Assembly (NCBI RefSeq): GCF_000430725.1
Contig: NZ_KE387207.1
Coordinates: 134,577 to 198,576, forward strand
Direction: 5' to 3'
DNA length: 64,000 nt
Origin: Azohydromonas australica DSM 1124
GTDB taxonomy: Bacteria > Pseudomonadota > Gammaproteobacteria > Burkholderiales > Burkholderiaceae_C
Notes under the pieces: generated by a model
Database searches by the model: none
Told to the model about the DNA's origin: nothing
The model's input: the letters and a program-made list of their open reading frames with translations, nothing else
Shown: piece by piece, positions 39,810 through 53,352 of the stretch
Layout of the letters: each line of letters starts with the position of its first letter
Position numbering within the stretch: position 1 is the first letter of the stretch
Program-made: the position numbers and the translations under genes

Positions 39810-40949
39810 ATGCCCCTGGCGCCCTATGCCAGCGACCCGGCCCGCTCGCGCGGGCGGCGCCACCCGCAGACGGCCGCGCCCACGCGCAGCGAATACCAGC
39901 GCGACCGCGACCGCATCGTCCACAGCACGGCGTTCCGGCGCCTGGTCTACAAGACGCAGGTCTTCCTCAACCACGAGGGCGACCTCTACCGCACGCGGCT
40001 GACGCACTCGCTGGAGGTGGCGCAGCTCGGCCGCTCCATCGCGCGCACGCTGCGCCTGGACGAGGATCTGGTGGAGGCCATCGCGCTGGCGCACGACCTG
40101 GGCCACACGCCCTTCGGCCACGCCGGGCAGGACGCGCTCAACGACGCGCTGCGCGGGCACGGCGGCTTCGAGCACAACCTGCAGAGCCTGCGCGTGGTGG
40201 ACCAGCTGGAGCAGCGCTACCCCGAGTACGACGGCCTGAACCTGAGCTTCGAGACCCGCGAGGGCATCCTCAAGCACTGCAGCCCGTCGAACGCCCGCAA
40301 GCTGGAGGCGCAGGAGCCCGGCGGCGTGGCGCGGCGCTTCATCGAGGGCACCCAGCCTTCGCTGGAGGCGCAGCTCACCAACCTGGCCGACGAGATCGCC
40401 TACAACGCGCACGACATCGACGACGGCGTGCGCTCGGGGCTGCTCACCATCGAGCAGGTGAGGGCGGTGCCGCTGTTCGCGCGCTTCCACGACTCGGCGC
40501 TCGCGGAGCACCCGACGCTGGCCGGGCGGCGGCTGCTGTTCGAGGCCATCCGCCGCATGCTCTCGCAGCAGATCTACGACGTGATCGGCGCCACGCAGGC
40601 GCGGCTGGAGAAGTACGCGCCCCGCAGCGCCGACGACGTGCGCCATGCGCCGCCGCTGGTGTGCTTCAGCGACGCCATGCGCGAGGAGAGCCGGCAGCTG
40701 AAGAGCTTTCTCATGCGCCACCTCTACCGCCATCCGCGGGTGATGGAGACCACGGGGCGCGCCAAGGAGGTCGTCCGGGCGCTGGTGGCGGCGTACCTGG
40801 ACCGGCCCTCGGAAATGCCGCCCGATTTCGCGCAGCGCGCTGACCGGCCGCGCGCCGTGGCCGACTACATCGCCGGCATGACCGACCGTTTCGCGCTGCG
40901 CGAGCACGCGCGGCTGACCGGGGCGCCGGCCTTCGACTCCCCGCTCTAG
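39810..40949 (+). CDS. dgt: dGTPase-like deoxynucleotide triphosphohydrolase
   Basis: A 379-residue HD-domain enzyme. Metal-binding motifs: RLTHSLEVAQLGRSIAR (His), AHDLGHTPFGHAGQDAL (HD plus His), and DEIAYNAHDIDDG (Asp). It hydrolyses dNTPs to nucleoside and triphosphate. The ATG at 39810 has GGAAGGA upstream; a TTG seven codons earlier lacks a site. It follows aroB by 67 bp. Confidence 0.92.
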   Translation: MPLAPYASDPARSRGRRHPQTAAPTRSEYQRDRDRIVHSTAFRRLVYKTQVFLNHEGDLYRTRLTHSLEVAQLGRSIARTLRLDEDLVEAIALAHDLGHTPFGHAGQDALNDALRGHGGFEHNLQSLRVVDQLEQRYPEYDGLNLSFETREGILKHCSPSNARKLEAQEPGGVARRFIEGTQPSLEAQLTNLADEIAYNAHDIDDGVRSGLLTIEQVRAVPLFARFHDSALAEHPTLAGRRLLFEAIRRMLSQQIYDVIGATQARLEKYAPRSADDVRHAPPLVCFSDAMREESRQLKSFLMRHLYRHPRVMETTGRAKEVVRALVAAYLDRPSEMPPDFAQRADRPRAVADYIAGMTDRFALREHARLTGAPAFDSPL

Positions 40950-40960
40950 ACCTTCCCCGC

Positions 40961-41656
40961 ATGGCCCGTCTCCCCCGCCTGGCGCTGGCCGGGCACCTGC
41001 ACCACCTCGTCCTGCGCGGCAATGCCGGGCAGGCGCTGTTCGTCGACGACGAGGACCGGCAGCGCTGCCTGCAGATGCTGCGCGAGGCGCTGCGCGAGCA
41101 TGGCGTGGCGCTGCACGGCTACGTGCTGCTGGAGGACAGCCTGCAGCTGCTGCTCACGCCCGACACCGACGCGGGCCTGAGCGCCGCCGTGCAGGCGCTG
41201 GGCCGGCGCTACGTCGCGGCCTTCAACCGCCGCCATGGCCGCGCGGGCACCCTATGGGAAGGGCGCTACCGCGCCACGGTGGCGCAGCCGCAGCGGCATT
41301 TCATCGCGCTGCTGACGCTGCTGGAGTGGCAGCCGCAGCGGCTGGGCCTCAGTGCCAGCGCGCTGGAATGGCCGTGGTCCAGCGCCGCGCACCACCTGGG
41401 CCGCCGGCGCGACCCGCTGGTGACGGACCACCCGCTGTTCTGGGCCACCGGCAACACGCCCTTCGAGCGTGAGCTCGCGCACCGCGCCCGGCTGGAGGCG
41501 GGGCTCCCCGAGGCCCAGGCGCGCAGCCTGATGGACGCCACGCTCAAGGGCTGGGCGCTGGGCGACGCCGCCTTCCTCGCCGCACTGGCTGCGCGCACTG
41601 AGCGGCCGCTGCAGCCGCGCCCGCGGGGCCGGCCGCGCAAAACTGCACCAATCTGA
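40961..41656 (+). CDS. IS200/RAYT-like protein with degenerate HUH motif
   Basis: A 231-residue relative of REP-associated tyrosine transposases. Recognisable are LALAGHLHHLVLRGNAGQAL, RRYVAAFNRRHGRAGTLWEG with RYRATV after it, LEWQPQRLGL and WPWSSAAHHLGRRRDPLV. In active members the segment after HGYVL reads NHVHLLL; here it is HGYVLLEDSLQLLLTP, so both catalytic histidines are gone. It ends in a basic AT-hook-like PRPRGRPRKTAPI. The reading frame is intact and long. It looks like a domesticated protein, perhaps DNA-binding. It sits 11 bp after dgt and just before the gltB promoter region. Confidence 0.8.
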   Translation: MARLPRLALAGHLHHLVLRGNAGQALFVDDEDRQRCLQMLREALREHGVALHGYVLLEDSLQLLLTPDTDAGLSAAVQALGRRYVAAFNRRHGRAGTLWEGRYRATVAQPQRHFIALLTLLEWQPQRLGLSASALEWPWSSAAHHLGRRRDPLVTDHPLFWATGNTPFERELAHRARLEAGLPEAQARSLMDATLKGWALGDAAFLAALAARTERPLQPRPRGRPRKTAPI

Positions 41657-41690
41657 ACTGTCCCTATTTTTCAATGCACGTCAGCGGTGC
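41644..41690. promoter_or_regulatory. Candidate pair of NtrC-like sites upstream of gltB
   Basis: TGCAC-GTCAGCG-GTGC at 41675-41690 has the spacing of NtrC sites (TGCAC-N7-GTGCA). A good half-site TGCACCA lies exactly 31 bp upstream at 41644-41650, about three helical turns. The left copy overlaps the end of the transposase-like gene. No matching sigma54 -24/-12 element is found, so the site would act on a sigma70 promoter. Confidence 0.4.
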
Positions 41691-41726
41691 GATATTTAAT
41701 TGTGGTCGTACCCCATTTTTTAGCAC

Positions 41727-41755
41727 TTGAATCGGGGGGCTTCCTGCACTAGTCT
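41727..41755 (+). promoter_or_regulatory. Candidate sigma70 promoter of gltB
   Basis: TTGAAT (41727-41732), a 17-bp spacer and TAGTCT (41750-41755). The predicted start near 41762 gives a leader of about 29 bases before the gltB ATG at 41791. Confidence 0.5.
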
Positions 41756-41790
41756 CCGGGACTTCCCTGATTCCCTGATGGAGAGCGCCC

Positions 41791-46551
<4,761 letters not shown>

Positions 46552-46672
46552 AGGGGAAGCCGGCCCGCGGCAGCCGTGCCGCCGCGGGGCCGGTCCAGCC
46601 GCGCCGCCGCGCGTGCAGAGCCTGCGCGCGCGGCCGGCGGCAGCCAACGATCAGCGAAAGTAGAGAAACACC

Positions 46673-48139
<1,467 letters not shown>

Positions 48140-48257
48140 TCCTCAGGTACGGCGCCCGTGCCGGGCGCCGGTTTGCACACACGCGGCGCCTGCTGGCAAG
48201 CCGCTTGCTGTGAAGCCACAACGCTGCCGGTACCACAGCAGCGTGCATGAGACAATG

Positions 48258-48295
48258 AAGGCCCGCCCGCATTCATGCCGGCGGGCCTTCTTTTT
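48258..48295 (+). terminator. Intrinsic terminator after gltD
   Basis: A ten-base-pair stem AAGGCCCGCC/GGCGGGCCTT (48258-48267 with 48280-48289), 12-base loop, followed by TTCTTTTT. It lies only about 31 bp before the mlaF start, so the mla promoter must be close to or overlap it. A second hairpin GGCGCCCG/CGGGCGCC (48151-48169) precedes it without a T run. Confidence 0.8.
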
Positions 48296-48326
48296 GCGCG
48301 GTATTTCGCGTTCCTTGCCATTCCTG

Positions 48327-49157
48327 ATGCCTGAGCCCGAGTCCCTGATCGAGATCGACCATGTCAGCTTCGGCTACGACGCCCGTCGGCTGATCCTCAA
48401 CGACGTGAGCCTGCGCTTTCCGCGCGGCAAGGTCACGGCCATCCTGGGCGGCTCGGGCTGCGGCAAGACGACGCTGCTGCGGCTCATCGGCGGCATCGCC
48501 GCACCCAACGCGGGTCGCGTGCGCTTCGACGGCGAGGAGGTCAACGCGCGCGACCGCAACCAGTTGCTGCGGCTGCGCCGGCGCATGGGCATGCTGTTCC
48601 AGTTCGGCGCGCTGTTCACGGACCTGGACGTGTTCGACAACGTGGCCTTCCCGTTGCGCGAGCACACCGGGCTGTCCGAGGCGCTGATCCGCGACATCGT
48701 GCTCATGAAGCTCAACGCGGTGGGGCTGCGCGGCGCGGCGCGGCTGCGCATCTCGGAGGTCTCGGGTGGCATGGCGCGGCGCATTGCGCTGGCGCGCGCC
48801 ATCGCGCTGGACCCGGAGCTGATCATGTACGACGAGCCCTTCGCGGGCCTGGACCTCATCTCCATGGGCGTGGCGGCCAACCTCATCCGCAAGCTCAACG
48901 ACGCCACGGGCGCGACCTCGCTGGTGGTGTCGCACGACATTCCCGAGTGCATGGCCATCAGCGACCACGTGATCCTGATGGCCGCGCCGGGCGGGCGCAT
49001 CGTGGCGCAGGGCACGCCCGCGGAGCTCATGGCCTCCACCGACCCCGAGGTGCGCCAGTTCGTGCGCGGCGAGCCCGACGGCCCGGTGAAGTTCCACTTC
49101 CCCGCGCCGCCGCTGGCGCAGGACTTCGGCGTGTCCAAGCCGGGGAGGGCGGCATGA
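48327..49157 (+). CDS. mlaF: Phospholipid ABC transporter ATP-binding protein MlaF
   Basis: A 276-residue ABC ATPase. Walker A is GGSGCGKTTLLRLIGGIAAP (about residue 40), signature SEVSGGMARRIALARAIA, Walker B LIMYDEPFAGLDLISMGV, H-loop LVVSHDIPECMAISDHVIL. The SGGM and the C-terminal extension are MlaF traits. It drives phospholipid movement between the membranes with MlaE, D and B. The ATG at 48327 gives the family N-terminus (MPEPESLIEIDHVSFGYDAR). Its stop overlaps mlaE. Confidence 0.94.
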   Translation: MPEPESLIEIDHVSFGYDARRLILNDVSLRFPRGKVTAILGGSGCGKTTLLRLIGGIAAPNAGRVRFDGEEVNARDRNQLLRLRRRMGMLFQFGALFTDLDVFDNVAFPLREHTGLSEALIRDIVLMKLNAVGLRGAARLRISEVSGGMARRIALARAIALDPELIMYDEPFAGLDLISMGVAANLIRKLNDATGATSLVVSHDIPECMAISDHVILMAAPGGRIVAQGTPAELMASTDPEVRQFVRGEPDGPVKFHFPAPPLAQDFGVSKPGRAA

Positions 49158-49945
49158 AGACCCCGCTCGACGCACTGGCGCGCCTGGGTGCGGGCGTCAT
49201 CCAGATGCTGCGTTCGATGGGCCACGCGGCCTTCTTCTTCATCGACCTGCTGCGCACCACGCCCGCGGCGCTGTCGCGCTTCTCGCTGGTGGTGGCGCAG
49301 CTGCATGCCATCGGCAACTTGTCGCTGCTGATCATCCTGGCCTCGGGCCTGTCGGTGGGCTTCGTGCTGGCGCTGCAGATGTACTACGCGCTGGTGACCT
49401 ACGGCGCCACGGAGTCGCTGGGCCTGATCGTCAACCTGGCGCTGGTGCGCGAGCTGGGCCCGGTGGTGGCGGCGCTGCTGTTCGCTGGCCGCGCGGGCAC
49501 CTCGCTGACGGCCGAGATCGGGCTGATGAAGGCGGGCGAGCAGCTCGCGGCCATGGAGATGATGGCCATCGACCCGCGCGCGCGCGTGCTGGCGCCGCGC
49601 TTCGTCGGCGGCGTGGTGGCGATGCCGCTGCTGGCGGCGATGTTCTCGGCCATCGGCATCCTGGGCGCCTACGTCGTGGCGGTGCTGCTCATCGGCATCG
49701 ACTCGGGCAACTTCTGGTCGATCATGCAGGGCCGGGTGGACGTCTGGCGCGACGTGGGCAACGGCATCGTCAAGAGCGCCGTGTTCGGCGTGATCTGCAC
49801 CTTCGTCGCGCTCTACCAGGGCTACGAGACCCAGGCCACGCCCGAGGGCGTGGCCTACGCCACCACGCGCACGGTGGTGATCTCCTCGCTGGGCGTGCTG
49901 GCGATGGATTTCGTGCTCACGGCGCTGATGTTCTCCACGCCCTGA
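49154..49945 (+). CDS. mlaE: Phospholipid ABC transporter permease MlaE
   Basis: A 263-residue permease of the MlaE family with about five membrane helices (LSLLIILASGLSVGFVLALQ, AMPLLAAMFSAIGILGAYVV, VISSLGVLAMDFVLTALMF). The conserved core ELGPVVAALLFAGRAGTSLT, with AEIGLMKAGEQLAAMEMM after it, is near residue 95, and the C-terminal GYETQATPEGVAYATTRTVV is family-specific. ATG overlaps the mlaF stop. Confidence 0.95.
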   Translation: MKTPLDALARLGAGVIQMLRSMGHAAFFFIDLLRTTPAALSRFSLVVAQLHAIGNLSLLIILASGLSVGFVLALQMYYALVTYGATESLGLIVNLALVRELGPVVAALLFAGRAGTSLTAEIGLMKAGEQLAAMEMMAIDPRARVLAPRFVGGVVAMPLLAAMFSAIGILGAYVVAVLLIGIDSGNFWSIMQGRVDVWRDVGNGIVKSAVFGVICTFVALYQGYETQATPEGVAYATTRTVVISSLGVLAMDFVLTALMFSTP

Positions 49946-49983
49946 ACCTGAACCCTTCGCCGCGATTCCTTCACACACAACCC

Positions 49984-50490
49984 ATGGCAAAGAAAAGTAT
50001 CGAGATTCTGGTGGGCGGCTTCGTGCTGCTGGGGCTGGCGGCGCTGCTGTTCCTGGCGCTCAAGGCCGCCAACCTGGCCGCCTTCAGCAACGGTGAAACC
50101 TATGCGCTCAAGGCGCGCTTCGACAACATCGGCGGCCTCAAGCCGCGCGCGCCGGTGCGCAGCGCCGGCGTGACGGTCGGCCGCGTCGAGTCGATCACGC
50201 TGGATCCGCAGACCTACATGGGCGTGGTCACGCTGCAGGTCAAGCAGGGCGTGCAGTTCCCGCGCGACTCCTCGGCCAAGATCCTGACCTCGGGCCTGCT
50301 GGGCGACCAGTACATCGGCATCGAGCCTGGCGCGGACGACAAGATGCTCGATCCGGGTGCCACCATCACGCAGACGCAGTCGGCCGTGGTGCTGGAAAAC
50401 CTCATCGGCCAGTTCCTCTTCAACAAGGCGGCCGATGCCGGCGGCGGCACCGGCGAGGGCACCCCGGCCTCCGCTCCCGCCAAGCCGTGA
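49984..50490 (+). CDS. mlaD: Phospholipid-binding MCE protein MlaD
   Basis: A 168-residue protein with an N-terminal anchor (ILVGGFVLLGLAALLFLALK) and one MCE domain (about 40-115: YALKARFDNIGGLKPRAPVR, VTVGRVESITLD, then LTSGLLGDQYIGIEPGADDK). It forms a hexameric ring above MlaE that binds phospholipid. The C-terminal helix AVVLENLIGQFLFNKAADAG is the lipid-tunnel helix. It ends four bases into an alternative start for mlaA. Confidence 0.94.
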   Translation: MAKKSIEILVGGFVLLGLAALLFLALKAANLAAFSNGETYALKARFDNIGGLKPRAPVRSAGVTVGRVESITLDPQTYMGVVTLQVKQGVQFPRDSSAKILTSGLLGDQYIGIEPGADDKMLDPGATITQTQSAVVLENLIGQFLFNKAADAGGGTGEGTPASAPAKP

Positions 50491-50528
50491 GCCCCTCCGA
50501 CCCGCGCCTTTCACCCAGGAGCCCCGCC

Positions 50529-51317
50529 ATGAAGCTCGCCCCCTTGTCGCTGGCCGCCGCGCTGCTGATGGGCGCCGCAGTTGTCCAGGCGCAGCCCACG
50601 TCCCCGCAAGATCCGCTGGAGCGCGTCAACCGTTCCATCTTCAACTTCAACGAGGGGCTGGACCGCAACGTGCTGCAGCCCGTGGCCAGCGGCTACCGCA
50701 AGGTGGTGCCCTCGATGGTGCGCACGGGGGTGGGCAACTTCATCGGCAACTTCGGCGACGCCTGGTCCGCGATCAACCAGTTCCTGCAAGGCAAGCCGCA
50801 GGAGGGCGTGCACATGGGCTTTCGCGTGCTCGTGAACACGACGCTGGGCCTGGGCGGCCTTCTGGACTGGGGTACCGAACTGGGCCTGGAACGCCAGAGC
50901 GAGGACTTCGGCCAGACCCTGGGCCGCTGGGGCCTGGGCGCGGGCCCGTACCTGGTGCTGCCGCTGCTGGGGCCGTCCTCGCTGCGCGACGCTGGGGGCC
51001 TGGTGCTGGACCTGCAGACCTCGCCCAGCGCCGTGCTGTTCAGCGAAGGCAGCGACGTTGCGGCGGCTTCGGCGCTGCAGGTGGTGCACCGGCGCTCGGA
51101 ACTGCTGGATGCCACGCGGGTCGTGGACGACATCGCGCTGGACAAGTACCAGTTCATCCGCGACGGCTACCTGGCACGCCGGCGCAGCCAGGTCTACGAC
51201 GGCAACCCGCCCGAGGAGCGCCAGGACGAGGACGACGGCGGCACGCCGGATGCCACGTCCGGGCAACCTCCCGCCGCGCCCCAGGCTCCGGCCCCGGCCT
51301 CCGCGCCGGCGCGGTGA
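50529..51317 (+). CDS. mlaA: Outer-membrane phospholipid-removing protein MlaA (VacJ), no lipobox
   Basis: A 262-residue VacJ-family protein that pulls misplaced phospholipids from the outer leaflet. Family motifs: DPLERVNRSIFNFNEGLDRN (about residue 30), RTGVGNFIGNFGDAWSAINQ and FGQTLGRWGLGAGPYLVLPL with LGPSSLRDAGG. The signal peptide (MKLAPLSLAAALLMGAAVVQAQP) has no cysteine, so it lacks the lipid anchor that most MlaA proteins have. The ATG at 50529 has AGGAG upstream; a GTG at 50487 overlapping mlaD would add 14 residues but no Cys. The C-terminus is Pro/Ala-rich. Confidence 0.9.
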   Translation: MKLAPLSLAAALLMGAAVVQAQPTSPQDPLERVNRSIFNFNEGLDRNVLQPVASGYRKVVPSMVRTGVGNFIGNFGDAWSAINQFLQGKPQEGVHMGFRVLVNTTLGLGGLLDWGTELGLERQSEDFGQTLGRWGLGAGPYLVLPLLGPSSLRDAGGLVLDLQTSPSAVLFSEGSDVAAASALQVVHRRSELLDATRVVDDIALDKYQFIRDGYLARRRSQVYDGNPPEERQDEDDGGTPDATSGQPPAAPQAPAPASAPAR

Positions 51318-51388
51318 ACCAAACGGCGCCCTTGCGCGTTGAAGACACGGCGCCGCTGTAGGCGCCGCAACCTGAAGGAACCCATTCC

Positions 51389-52006
51389 GTGATCCGAAAG
51401 TTTCTGGCTCTCTTCGCTTTCCTGGGCACCTTCCTGCTGGCCGGGCCGCTGCACGCGCAGGGCGTGGCGCCCGACGCCTTCGTGCGCCAGCTCTCCGACG
51501 AGGTGCTTGAGGCCATCAAGGGCGACAAGGCGGTGCAGGGCGGCGACGTGAGCCGCATCCGCGCCCTGGTGGACGCCAAGGTGCTGCCGCACGTGAACTT
51601 CCAGCGCATGACCTCCGCCACGGTGGGCCGCCCCTGGCGCACCGCCACGCCGCAGCAGCAGCAGCGGCTGCAGGAGGAGTTCAAGACCCTGCTGGTGCGC
51701 ACCTATGCCGGCGCGCTCACGCAGGTGAAGAGCTCGACCACCATCCAGCTCAAGCCCTACCGCGGCAACGCGACCGACCAGGAAACCGTGGTGCGCTCCG
51801 AGGTGCGCGGCGGCAACGAGCCGATCCAGCTCGACTACCGCCTGGAGAAGGCCGGCGACGGCTGGAAGATCTACGACGTCAACGTGCTGGGCGTGTGGCT
51901 GGTGGATCAGTACAAGAACAGCTTCGCGCAGGAAATCGCCGCCGGCGGCATCGACGGCCTGATCGCCAAGCTGGCCGAGCGCAACAAGACCGGCGGCAAG
52001 GGTTGA
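51389..52006 (+). CDS. mlaC: Periplasmic phospholipid shuttle MlaC
   Basis: A 205-residue soluble periplasmic protein. Signal peptide MIRKFLALFAFLGTFLLAGP, cut after HAQ. Family motifs: VDAKVLPHVNFQRMTSATVG (about residue 70), TLLVRTYAGALTQVKSSTTI, and KIYDVNVLGVWLVDQYKNSF near residue 170. It carries phospholipid between MlaA and MlaFEDB. GTG start, about 9 bases after AAGGAA. Confidence 0.94.
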   Translation: MIRKFLALFAFLGTFLLAGPLHAQGVAPDAFVRQLSDEVLEAIKGDKAVQGGDVSRIRALVDAKVLPHVNFQRMTSATVGRPWRTATPQQQQRLQEEFKTLLVRTYAGALTQVKSSTTIQLKPYRGNATDQETVVRSEVRGGNEPIQLDYRLEKAGDGWKIYDVNVLGVWLVDQYKNSFAQEIAAGGIDGLIAKLAERNKTGGKG

Positions 52007-52011
52007 AGCCC

Positions 52012-52311
52012 GTGGCCCTGACGCTGCCCGACACCGTGACGCTGGCCACCGCCGCGCAGACCCTGCGCGCGCTGGAGCCGGCGCTGGGCGCCGCGCCGGT
52101 GGAGGTGGACGCCTCCGCGCTGCGCGACTTCGATTCCGCGGCGCTGGCGGTACTGCTGCAGCTGCGCCGCAGCGCGCAGGCCGCCGGTGGCGACCTGCGC
52201 ATCAGCGCCGCCCCGCGGCCGCTGGCCGAGCTGGCGCAGCTCTACGGCGTGGACGAGGCGTTGCCGGGGCTGGAGGAGACGGCGCGGCCTGCGGCCGTCA
52301 ACACAGCCTGA
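52012..52311 (+). CDS. mlaB: STAS-domain protein MlaB
   Basis: A 99-residue STAS domain protein that stabilises and regulates MlaF. Core: PVEVDASALRDFDSAALAVL (about residue 25-45) and LRRSAQAAGGDLRISAAPRP. The start is taken as GTG at 52012, nine bases after AAGGG; a TTG at 52003 overlapping the mlaC stop is an alternative but has no spaced site. It is the last gene of the mla operon, followed by a terminator. Confidence 0.85.
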   Translation: MALTLPDTVTLATAAQTLRALEPALGAAPVEVDASALRDFDSAALAVLLQLRRSAQAAGGDLRISAAPRPLAELAQLYGVDEALPGLEETARPAAVNTA

Positions 52312-52333
52312 CGCCGCCCGCCGAAGACTGGAG

Positions 52334-52365
52334 CCGATGCCCGCGAAAGCGGGCATCGGTCTTTC
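52334..52365 (+). terminator. Intrinsic terminator of the mla operon
   Basis: A perfect eleven-base-pair stem CCGATGCCCGC/GCGGGCATCGG with GAAA tetraloop, followed by TCTTTC, 23 bp after the mlaB stop. Confidence 0.75.
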
Positions 52366-52401
52366 TGGCAGCCCGAAAGCTGCCGGCGGGCCGGCGGCGC
52401 C

Positions 52402-53292
52402 TCAACTCCCGTTGACGTAGCGCCGGTTGCGCAGGTTCTTCTTGATCTCCTGCAGCATGGGCTGCAGCGTCTCGCCGCCCAGGCGCAGCGCCAGGCCGGT
52501 GGTGAGCACGTCGATCACCATCAGGTGCAGCAGCCGCGACACCATGGGGCTGTAGCGGTCGGCGTCCTCGGGATGGTCCACCGACAGCAGGATCTGGTGC
52601 GCGCCGTTGCTGCCCGTCTGCGCCAGCGGTGTGGCGCTCGCGGTGATGAGGATCAGCGTGGCGCCGCGCCGGCGCGCGATGTCGGCCACGTCCAGCAGGT
52701 CGCGGCTGCGGCCGGAGTTGCTGATGATCACGGCGCAGTCGCCGGGCTGCAGCATCGTGGCGCTCATCACCTGCACGTGGCCGTCGCTCACCGCGGTGGC
52801 CGTCACGCCCAGGCGGAAGAACTTGTGCTGCGCGTCCTGCGCCACGATGCCCGAGTTGCCCACGCCGTAGAACTCGATGCGCCGGTGCGCGCGGCAGGCG
52901 TGCTCCAGCGCGTCGATGGCGCGCTCGAAGGCATGCGGCGCGGCCTGGTTGCGGTAGGCCAGCATCGCGCCGATGGCGTTGTCCACCACCTTGACGAGGA
53001 GTTCGCCGGGCCGGTCGCCGGCGTCCACCGCGCGGTGCACGAAGGGCACGCCCTCGTTGACGCTGCCGGCCAGGCGCCGCTTGAAGTCCGCCAGCCCGCC
53101 GTAGCCCACGCTGCGGCAGAAGCGCACCACCGTGGGCTTGCTGACGTTGGCGCGCTCGGCCAGCTCCGCCACGGGCAGCTCGGCGAAGGCGCGCGCGTCC
53201 TCCAGCAACAGGCGCGCGACCCGCTGCTCGGCCGGCGACAGGGCCGGCACGGCGGCGCGGATGCGTTCCAGCATCGGGCTGCCTTCGCTCAT
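52402..53292 (-). CDS. hexR: RpiR/HexR-family transcriptional regulator
   Basis: A 296-residue protein with an N-terminal HTH_6 domain (about 1-77: LSPAEQRVARLLLEDARAFA, then ANVSKPTVVRFCRSVGYGGL) and a SIS sugar-isomerase-like domain (about 125-260: RRIEFYGVGNSGIVAQDAQH, SNSGRSRDLLDVADIARRRG). HexR proteins repress zwf and sugar genes and are relieved by 2-keto-3-deoxy-6-phosphogluconate. The symbol is supported by the neighbourhood: zwf upstream on the same strand and a HexR-type palindrome in front of zwf. Confidence 0.88.
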   Translation of the reverse strand: MSEGSPMLERIRAAVPALSPAEQRVARLLLEDARAFAELPVAELAERANVSKPTVVRFCRSVGYGGLADFKRRLAGSVNEGVPFVHRAVDAGDRPGELLVKVVDNAIGAMLAYRNQAAPHAFERAIDALEHACRAHRRIEFYGVGNSGIVAQDAQHKFFRLGVTATAVSDGHVQVMSATMLQPGDCAVIISNSGRSRDLLDVADIARRRGATLILITASATPLAQTGSNGAHQILLSVDHPEDADRYSPMVSRLLHLMVIDVLTTGLALRLGGETLQPMLQEIKKNLRNRRYVNGS

Positions 53293-53352
53293 CGCTGTCC
53301 TCCCACGCTCAGGCGCTCACGTGGTGCGGACGGGGCGGCAGGGCGCGGCGCC

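Noticed and set aside
40961-41656. A complete IS200/IS605 insertion sequence.
   Set aside because: No terminal hairpins or partner gene are seen and the catalytic motif is lost, so only a protein-coding gene is reported.
41690-41720. A possible sigma54 promoter upstream of gltB.
   Set aside because: GG and GC pairs are not at the required 12-bp spacing anywhere in the region.
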